From: a virus
IMG/VR virus record: IMGVR_UViG_3300035158_000222
Coordinates: 1-64,000 of that record
DNA: 64,000 nt
Strand: one strand, 5' to 3'
Part shown: positions 61,201-64,000 of the stretch, one piece after another
Numbering within the stretch: the first letter of the stretch is position 1
Layout of the letters: each line of letters starts with the position of its first letter
Program-made: the position numbers and the translations under genes
The notes under the pieces: generated by a model
What the model was told of the DNA's origin: nothing
The model's input: the letters and a program-made list of their open reading frames with translations, nothing else
The model's database searches: none

Positions 61201-64000
61201 AACATCTTTAGCTCCTTTGTATAGCAGGATTTCTGTTCCTATCGGAATCTTATCAAAGTCTTTGATGTGAGGATTCAGTTTCTTAACGGCTTCTATCCGC
61301 TCCTCGGGTGTAGGCTCTACGAATCCGACAACGGCATCCAGGTCCCATGGATCCATGAATGATTCTAGTGGACCCTCGAACTCTGTCACGATCTTTCTGT
61401 CGTCAAGCCTGCTCCAGAGTTGCTCCTGATCTACAGTATGGTCGGGATAATTCAACCATCGTCTTACCATCCGGATAGACATTAGTGCCTTGTCTATGGG
61501 CCCTGCATCGTCAGGCTCCATAATAACCTGGCCAAGTTTAAATTCATTCGGCATACCAAGAGACTTCATCTTCTTGTTAAGGAAGTTATCGGTCTCCATA
61601 CCGATCCACTGCAGGAAGTTTTCGAATTCATTTACTGTAGCTAGCGTGGCTGGCCAAGCCTCTTTGAACAGGAGATTGTTATACTTCATTAGACCTTCGA
61701 ATACGACCTGTGACGGTTTCCATTTGACTTCCTTGCCGGTAACCTTACCCCACAACTTTCTTGGTCCCCAGGTAATGCCATCCGCAGTATATAGCGGAGC
61801 CTTAATGTATGGAGATATAATAACCGCATCGAATAGAGCCCAGGCTCTGCTACCCAACAGATCATATGTCAGACGTGCTCTTGATGGAGCCTCCCTATAT
61901 GCCTCAATGATGCTGGTCGGCTTTACTAACCTTGCCTTCTCGAATGCCGCATGTTGCTTAGATTCATTATTTAATTCTTCGATCTCCTGGAATTGTCTTG
62001 CCCTGGCTTCCATCTCATTGGCTTCATCTATCTTCTTAAACGAATCAAGCAGCTTATTATAGAACCGGTCCAGTTCCTCGTTATATGATTTAAGTTCATT
62101 GTCATATTGCTCCTGGAGATCGGTAAGCTTTTGATTATCTGTCTGGACTCTTGAGTAGTTGTTTCTGATCCAGGATTCATTCTCTCTATATGAGGCTGCT
62201 ATCTTCTGTGCATTGCTAAGCTCTCCGGCATTCATGATCTTACCTGCGATAACCGCATCCTGGAATGTAGGATTATTAACAAGGTCTTCAAGCCTTGGTC
62301 CGATATTATTCAGGATGGTTTCCTTCACATTGATTCTCTCTGCTATCTTATTTCCTTTTGTTACTTCGAGATTATATTTATCTAGAGTGCTGTGAAACTT
62401 TTGGGCCAGATCGTTGATCTTGATTATCCTATCCCTGTTCAGCATCCCATATGTCGTATGTGTCATCTGTTCGAACTCTGTCATCGCATCGAATCTGTAG
62501 CTATCCTCGATATACTTGTCCATCTCAGGATCAATCAATGAGTCAAGCTCTGCCTTCTGATCCAGCATCTCGTCCATCATCTCGTCAGCAGATTTAGACA
62601 CGTCATCAAATTCGCTGGTAAGTATCTTAACTTCTTCCGATGTGGCAGATATATCCGATAGGGATTCTGCGATATCGCCCATCTCTGATATCGTCTCTTC
62701 GATCACGCGGTGCTTCTCTTCGGGCACAGTGGTAAGGTCCAGCTTATACATCTTATCCGTAGCATCCCTGGATAGCTGCAGGAGATCGGCTATATCATTG
62801 AACTTCCGCGTAGTTCTGTCCTGCACCTGGTATAGCGGGCTATCTTCCGGAAGGGCAAACATCTCTGCTTTCCTTTCCATTTCTTTTAATGCTTCCTCTC
62901 CCATCTTTTCCATGTCATATAGGGGCCTTCCTTTCTCATCTATCGGAATTGCAATCCCAAGCTTCTTGGCTTCTTCAAGTGCTGGGCCTCTAAGCCAATC
63001 GAACTCAGCCTGTCGTGTTGACTCGGCTTTCTGCTGTTCTATCTCAAATGCCTTAGGGGCTGTGGTCTTTCTGATTCTCTGTACCTCTCCCTTCTGGGAT
63101 ACAAGAGTAAAATCATATTGGTTGTATATATCGAGAACCTCTTCGTAGCCCTTGCCCTGTTTGATTGCTTCATCGATTCTATCTTTCAGTTCTTCAATCT
63201 TCTTATCGGTTACTGGCTTGTTTAGGAAGTTCTTAACCGCATCGTCTATTCTAACTTCCTCCTCGGCATCAAGCATAGTCTTAACTGCATTACCGAATCC
63301 CTTGCGGATCTTGTCCTGGACCGTTGCCTCTGGGGCATTGGTTCTGATACCGATGCTCGGAAAATAAGTGTTTGTTACAGGAATAAAGTAGTCGGTCATT
63401 CCTTCTCTGATTTTTTGTTTAAGACCTTCGAACTTCTTTGCATCTTCCGGGGCCTTGGGTTGGAAGAATTCATCGAATCTCTCTCCGAGTTTATCCATCT
63501 GTTCGGTCACGTCTACTCCGAATATACTAAAAAAAGACCTGGCCTCGTCCGGTTCAGGGACGGGTTCAGGTCTCTTTTCGGGAGCCCTTGGTCTAAGCTC
63601 TGGGGGAACTTCAGCTTCTGGAATGATATCTACTCTGGGTTCGGGAACTTCCGGCTCTACAACTTCCACCTCTACAGCCTCTGGAGGAGGTACAATCTCC
63701 ACCTTGGGCTCTGGAATTTCCGGCTCAACTACTTCTACTTTCGCCTCTGGGAACTCGGGTTCAACAACCTCTACCTTTTGCTTCTTGGCTAGGTAGCGTT
63801 CGTATGCGCCTTCTTCGCGCCATTCTTTCCCCAGGTCTTTATCGATTTGTTCGTCTGCTACGTTTGGGAAACGTGCCTTCACTTCGTTCCATACCGGACC
63901 CCAGTCAACTCCTGTTTGCAACTTTCGTATACCCTCTTTGATAGCATCATCGTATTGAGTGGCCGGGACAACAACCTCCTGCCCTACTTTAATCACATTG
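46276..64000 (-). CDS. Giant polyvalent virion protein (>5,900 aa, 5' end beyond window)
   Basis: The frame is open to the window edge, so the N-terminus is missing; the first residues (IKVGQEVVVP) look like the end of a LysM module, and two similar GTE-[IL]-x-[IL] endings occur near 900 and 990. Residues about 70-150 are Pro/Glu repeats (VEVVEPEVPEP-like). FHEIAH near 2396 with a downstream GIAEAIGRYA is a zincin signature. VFIHEFQSDIL near 2759 matches the EIQSDWxQ motif of large polyvalent proteins. WSVLMLRPGWLLWNYLGDSM near 4365 and FFRTFFPFYAFTAKSIGLYLG near 4600 match their conserved hydrophobic segments. The C-terminus (about 5130-5770) has an aromatic repeat. It is probably ejected into the host with the genome. 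Confidence 0.8.
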   Translation of the reverse strand, partial: NVIKVGQEVVVPATQYDDAIKEGIRKLQTGVDWGPVWNEVKARFPNVADEQIDKDLGKEWREEGAYERYLAKKQKVEVVEPEFPEAKVEVVEPEIPEPKVEIVPPPEAVEVEVVEPEVPEPRVDIIPEAEVPPELRPRAPEKRPEPVPEPDEARSFFSIFGVDVTEQMDKLGERFDEFFQPKAPEDAKKFEGLKQKIREGMTDYFIPVTNTYFPSIGIRTNAPEATVQDKIRKGFGNAVKTMLDAEEEVRIDDAVKNFLNKPVTDKKIEELKDRIDEAIKQGKGYEEVLDIYNQYDFTLVSQKGEVQRIRKTTAPKAFEIEQQKAESTRQAEFDWLRGPALEEAKKLGIAIPIDEKGRPLYDMEKMGEEALKEMERKAEMFALPEDSPLYQVQDRTTRKFNDIADLLQLSRDATDKMYKLDLTTVPEEKHRVIEETISEMGDIAESLSDISATSEEVKILTSEFDDVSKSADEMMDEMLDQKAELDSLIDPEMDKYIEDSYRFDAMTEFEQMTHTTYGMLNRDRIIKINDLAQKFHSTLDKYNLEVTKGNKIAERINVKETILNNIGPRLEDLVNNPTFQDAVIAGKIMNAGELSNAQKIAASYRENESWIRNNYSRVQTDNQKLTDLQEQYDNELKSYNEELDRFYNKLLDSFKKIDEANEMEARARQFQEIEELNNESKQHAAFEKARLVKPTSIIEAYREAPSRARLTYDLLGSRAWALFDAVIISPYIKAPLYTADGITWGPRKLWGKVTGKEVKWKPSQVVFEGLMKYNNLLFKEAWPATLATVNEFENFLQWIGMETDNFLNKKMKSLGMPNEFKLGQVIMEPDDAGPIDKALMSIRMVRRWLNYPDHTVDQEQLWSRLDDRKIVTEFEGPLESFMDPWDLDAVVGFVEPTPEERIEAVKKLNPHIKDFDKIPIGTEILLYKGAKDVPQIMKNWEKTYNWMRDARNEFKYRFEKEGSLMDIVPAGPDRMKIIADIQMRNDLYAMGIKDITKIPAGTEIKIPITREDDISFLNILNDQTRVKLQNNYPVFTELLDEALMIVTDPIDLLWYPVGRGTRRLMRPLGQKIAYKLLDDAERTGFKRAALGTFEFIWSLDNVIRKGKVPTERFYSPQDATTFRELLTTFEPNKINLNTLTVASMKWRGISLAKLLPYKGKKITQLTDQELGVLRAQNEVKFIEAVAKVSGEFDLPATRVKNYLREYVADPIRASADAEDVFWKFNETMGLATEDIRRLMQMFPETYYKRVLVKKDKTKLKDLVSDEIKADTDLFNEVVELNRGLYGEAFDPNNISRGVGVIVSPDNFLKEFRQRIFESRNLGRFELVYYGEQVANLDKVGRQALLDLFRVIEKVDKDGKVIKRERMIKTTEELDRVKKKLYEDYPKKYHGSIDRAVEAADIYRKRDDFFRRMVEADQAVPIKVTDDFVFYGITPDDFSALHPHDQALWKNNQNLILRDPDTGVYRVMYRRTRKTRMGLSGDLLGAFTAIAQQQIENSRRFTIGKISDNWKTLFFEKNQKFQFDPKTRKLTATSKGKTKTIIEYVEAAKNRGEMGPVVVYNLLRTAYLNPKVGWYHQFLNSAQRGELTSILGKFDVVKNKKQVVWTKQMSELYPIQDVVQRTYEGGIKDPKTGVREMWKRTGVHEIGEGRYTPYDPEVDLVFSSAIGLENLYYTNPNLYAKLRNVLDRSYQVTKMWDREKKIWIDRPDAPFKLTPADELVYFLMKLGGDKPAFFPKAPYNIVEMIMRGRYLTDQNINELLRNFNTLGTMWAVTRRDDILKARTDAALYETTKKEFALYTKFELNKTKDANQFTTLKDKLKEWPGMVPEKEGGNKGWSFEKYTDEQVRKMSELWNDYEFWFAERKLNKQVSYILRRKVPKEAFTEKFNKFTKEIQKGGLDILMKMDKEPGATTRSIPKIMQDVFENNQRSRVWKVLEPRLVDRAVIDKLNEMEQRAAQAKIDMLVTQEKLNIAKKKKRSKATIDKWQKAYEAKRVEWKKLQDVGKDYAKKMAVPELKFVDRVTPDRRISKQKHVSEDYFVTPELARELEIILHPTDAKGKPNPWYGKKFAWFGDSAEERAIINYMREHPSFVEDTHFEVLAPQAKIEETLTSAEIMQRLRAKGTYDPIVYAILEDRLPAGSGFRANDSIHLISQSVDPVKAAENPEYYLRNFEKALATPIVGIRDETGSIVKTKTAMELLLEFTELSDIEQRMLVGLSEEGIAREATRLRRERSGGKRVTRDYRNKVDREEAFEKLTPEEVGALLRDIKSPREILSYEKYLDKLREWNAAFYAAKKELGAIDIVRFVRDPEARRPKTINVDPAPPEVLLLPPPKTKLEKQAYGKKMSRYAIDSASYQVASRFGVKVKVINRREMKWAGQFVNGQVYINRAYAKASTPFHEIAHPFIEVISRENVDLYKALKKELDTEGEILKYIEKKYPEIKVGSEDFYKEGIAEAIGRYAADKISLTTGQRLISKVRELLDRVADYFNVMFGKREVIRPGELRPDLTLEDIGNLIALEKRKVDIGDAAKYSAVDDAIERELGTNLTAEQRADMYVDRMYVLPQGPYNPRTRTVDNLDRALTDGSFSGFKVKRKLLNQKDADMKAISKRVNPVELKYKFVDWLGEKKPDTAIALTSPFKFEGIKKAELEAMELFRKDLLETTKEKSMPASELADAYRNWLRQRYDLGVVDVTGHEMYGIKNLIPIGPMTDIQKKKVPIEYKRRLFVDDAVITNAHRFGIREAKKRYNGIGWYAEFKIGDDVFIHEFQSDILPEIKKSFVNGDYEIAGGITGIEEVAKREAKNRVSMLAKYKNDLELMSAMDNYNDVAKASEKAVHEIDLNIKANRDITFDVTSNKIENKLIRMYFDGNTQQRKDIAKFAEDYKAEFARLESEAEKIPAKELAAKQGQIFIEQNTSLYRRNEAGKNIIKWLEKHKLTSDLIAGAKDKGIFSRIDSVYKYEPEARGDLNATILGIAELNSKLDAGKLKTMPRLGELSKLRKKQFGPHDPMADYVLAFVEEQSKRLGTDTTTGKLLYDLDRKYYKNIVDLNANFKAGRTLKVKIGRLEFKRGLYKNLDSAKKIIDYYQGQEKRYRTTFMDILSNKAVKGRKIADYDVYKRYADLYDSWFDITIRHALYNKKAEGYRSVYLPTGKASDLIEGNSLASKLYYTVEESAELNYKHFGREIWDMMRGHKINIGEFGKQFLEKQVPPAERALYKAYAAWQDAHGGIDELRKFGMLADVVDSTATIFSGILSGEIKSSLPEGKAFSKLLQREHSNWVNGRGDYVGPRKKTVDLRTGKETMETKPDIANPGVFYTKLKKIKGAKVSFETPRWSRTPLIRVDLDDMTDGPIPRFQKMIDDVGENPSAMERIKKKKIVKKGDEYRKRQLAISREKFDDWEWKVTRRPSEDAKAAAEVSKLNQVGGNVIGKHLLSKSAREAFKPKKLPKAIRDFSAEELVKNLGVAFDVANKIGPDDLARWVNDKSDKADYRKQIKGLNDQLEDLSNQTRKIERDYEKRINGEYKVIEDGQALYNRQREKAKKMIDKEKDPKARAGMRKIVAESAIEFTVKRKQIRDGIDILKKERDAKIKKLDKKVDEVSTDLAAVENRMRHDMSVERFLLTGDTPDGKIVDKDGNINTTIARHVYDELDREIKRVQDSMKRQEKTLRTGDPDIDYNDILFNYRTNQEALVRLKAIKKSVIPMAVARHNHIPIPIDGVYWADKGHITPEMGAAMGALHNAIADMGDKLLTREGLKEIGVPTVTHPTTEVPRITAADIKKQFYDKLPSAKDLGQIKIMKADIVQVGNARSMTEVHAAIKGLFRKTGREKDFPVVFDMSGTLKETLDSFRKDLERRSTRMVGAQKEELIRQANEVRGYIKNMTVIVDPDFHPDNLGRILVGEGFGMNDVEARAVTKMVDKMKERGAIWIFGESSELASPWHLKNSMYGKGMLPEDRAMHNLMREDFDQIVRAAADPKPGFPGHFPVDPDSFASEFFGVDKKGNITIDSLLESRPQIAERSARDMALAGLEADMIRHNVGVGEAADYKKFVRGSNILVVGGRSTFLNPDQRKAIMYGYNNGTRFVFNGVKMMPGEKAVFEFVSSLPNSKVAFMSFNEKNIMAIRNGNPVKISMRDPKLKKTVTKAKHVDLMFPTTRQFRTKAMRDLYEKFSLPGTVNILKHEELIKAKLRQELQESVSKWMGDPNKFPPWFITDKMNMYHNSYFQKPIKDIMVDWASIKGRQELKEKFDKGIDSAMKEYRDEIRKGFMEQNNGKPLLDWQERLIDEHHRQAIEISKNIKRYVFKFDMPSRLIESFKRKMANHMFYLHERQRQEFDDTFNGIHEQLVGEVPRNLRYYERANKLFLKTLPDVNQVQKTIRRTAFSTFIWSVLMLRPGWLLWNYLGDSMRVIMGTRNVRLFIDISRLQAEATALRMKKHLINVREFTKLMIGKEADIGVYNLEAYLKAKKDSRSIPGMLRSKRVRKAYMESIKPRNKNLVNEAIELGDWESITSAGLVQYLADPKKAEGHVRVLRDYMDSEPLNNFVVARKTARKLKLAGRVFFADYVSMAAQLENMRRVIMAHDLMYRKAFNKAKTEIKVKKFLYDYRDLTLAGRFFRTFFPFYAFTAKSIGLYLGAMIKYGPGVYQASNALLDAYDKLSADMPDQFKERVPFGDKIWVLPHFGVLEYLRVIVDPFESLKKFADNPLKMSFALGWGPFFAGGIELVGKRGFHETGPLMRDFGKYGWFAEEQRRYKERDASRFTDELTYSDEPSALVTFMMAYLPPLRVMESIFETDYAVQLRGTAWYNSKKVRAIFKWFGLNYLELEDVAFVWDSLNKLPPHERDLFKRSLEAENPDLWKYFQQYNMLLQMDRINKAKGKSKEQKIYDLHKFIVIQVYFEKEWEKDGSGDVWLAQNPDIKHIVEKHFDDLEKQYGITSKQILGKRKFEMAQVEASIRKMLTTTRDVDQNKIARMNLAGISHPFKKPFKEAELRAELFDKFGNLKVKNIDEVVKILEKYDAIVTFLDPQIYKEEAEVDYQRWQALGLEAQEQARDEDARFYGRMSLVFATLPDNLDELPDEEANKYWDKYNKRLEDLILSIPKWKQRYLDEMPPWQREYYEKRVQYGNWWGEMIQRIEREEDTDFFNWFNAKPGWFRKWYYLSNPDARLYFPLVQETNIRRQKIVDTQDKTGFDPADWKGLYDYIWKNQNALKAWDRRRPGTYNYYDKLKQLYDGLTKAREVDDSTIYFDLFFQKKGNKGWDDFREFYFSKEHNTWKRITYPYVRTWLELQKRDEENELLTGKRTNLATVWFWSEKNKKARETYHENKKIDGVHSVVDYQRVWKDAADKFEKDPGIIYQFVYDQEEWFRNRYFDIHPDRKVYYPMALKMQEFEEFQDRLGYFFKAENKTQRDAWERDKPGIVGYYKFWYDHNNIKEKDGRAAALEFYFSDANKDYRLRHDSANPGAIEAYTLWKQYEAIDRESWEGRKERREFLRENPKLREWWDRDKDISEEEVAFNLQREIYYTIIDKVEADGKGRQYYLDYFEARAKAQKYFDDNPEFEQWFKSDREITRTPKQQAMDTLMEQYNALDYDSERREFLLEHEDLDRYLLLQVPPGIRRIRLLQRAYFKIEHEDSDKQYELRQTFLDRYPELEEYWEVSKMPTSYWTDRSKFDTTRNKFSKAEKFFEAVEQKQWRSAEKFKDLLPAVPDTRTEEGRWLLNKLYGRAMSTWATTFGTFMSTYYFKMLPSWLRNEYFKRHPEKKFLSYLSLGRQMEEGLRIEDNKRPDQAWAVRQQNKFRKNIPFDIKKQVEDILVKRGTWQDRSVWTDAQWDQWWEARIARVNALRQKDLEELPLLRSELLRVMRRYPLSTLPKPLKGWGDVNPFIVTNVIAFTNEEFSNTLEDRKVLTRVPERAKI
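57951..57964. repeat. Palindrome CGAACTTAAGTTCG, copy 6
   Basis: Lies in coding sequence for PELKFVD of the giant protein. Confidence 0.9.

Noticed and set aside
46276-64000. N4-type virion RNA polymerase inside the giant protein
   Set aside because: I could not find the TxxGR or the catalytic Asp/Tyr motifs of that family.

Overview
The window is a contiguous piece of a large double-stranded DNA bacteriophage genome. Nearly every gene lies on the minus strand, genes overlap or sit a few bases apart, and there is a dense tRNA cluster. The replication genes (DnaB-family ATPase, CHC2 zinc finger, SSB-like protein, RuvC-like nuclease), a sigma-70 region 4 protein, HU proteins and consensus sigma-70 promoters point to a bacterial host. 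Several small genes have good Shine-Dalgarno sites (1695, 5696, 5854), most structural genes have none. The host cannot be named from the sequence. No terminase, portal, capsid or DNA polymerase gene is seen; they probably lie outside the window.

Layout, in coordinate order (transcription runs from high to low coordinates). 1-0.77 kb: a truncated APS-kinase gene, a small HxGH nucleotidyltransferase and a tiny membrane protein. 0.77-1.5 kb: eight tRNA or tRNA-like genes, including three leucine tRNAs that unusually lack the long variable arm. 1.5-8.2 kb: small early-type genes, with many zinc-ribbon proteins, an ADP-ribosyltransferase-like protein, an exported CHAP lysin, a RuvC-like resolvase, an HNH nuclease, a PAPS-type sulfotransferase and a zincin. 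8.2-17 kb: replication, repair and nucleotide metabolism, with a CHC2 protein lacking TOPRIM, an HU-like protein, a HAD phosphatase, a DnaB-type helicase, a candidate helicase loader, an SSB analogue with an IPF tail, a family-4 uracil-DNA glycosylase overprinted by the tail of a Cas4/RecB-like nuclease, a minimal sigma region 4 protein and a GroES-like protein.

17-46 kb: virion and lysis genes. Four proteins carry arrays of a roughly 16-residue repeat (core F-[TS]-[GS]-D-[AS]-[NS]-L), about 100 units in the largest, fused to lectin-like and beta-sandwich domains; these look like tail or fibre proteins. Between them lie a papain-like peptidase, an XhlA-like membrane protein, a metallophosphoesterase, a glycosyltransferase, two homing endonucleases with their own promoters, a canonical HU, a tRNA-like element and beta-propeller or tail-fibre proteins. 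46.3-64 kb is one open gene of more than 5,900 codons, a giant polyvalent protein that runs off the window edge; it has a zincin motif, an EFQSD-type motif and the conserved hydrophobic 'PFY' segment typical of such phage proteins.

How it fits together: the APS kinase, nucleotidyltransferase and sulfotransferase suggest a phage-borne sulfation route. The sigma region 4 protein, GroES-like protein, SSB and helicase genes form a takeover and replication block behind strong TTGACA promoters. The repeat proteins and the giant protein are probably virion components for adsorption and ejection. A perfect palindrome (core GAACTTAAGTTC) recurs six times over 49 kb, inside and between genes, and is the most striking unexplained DNA signal. 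Several intergenic gaps hold strong RNA-like secondary structure.
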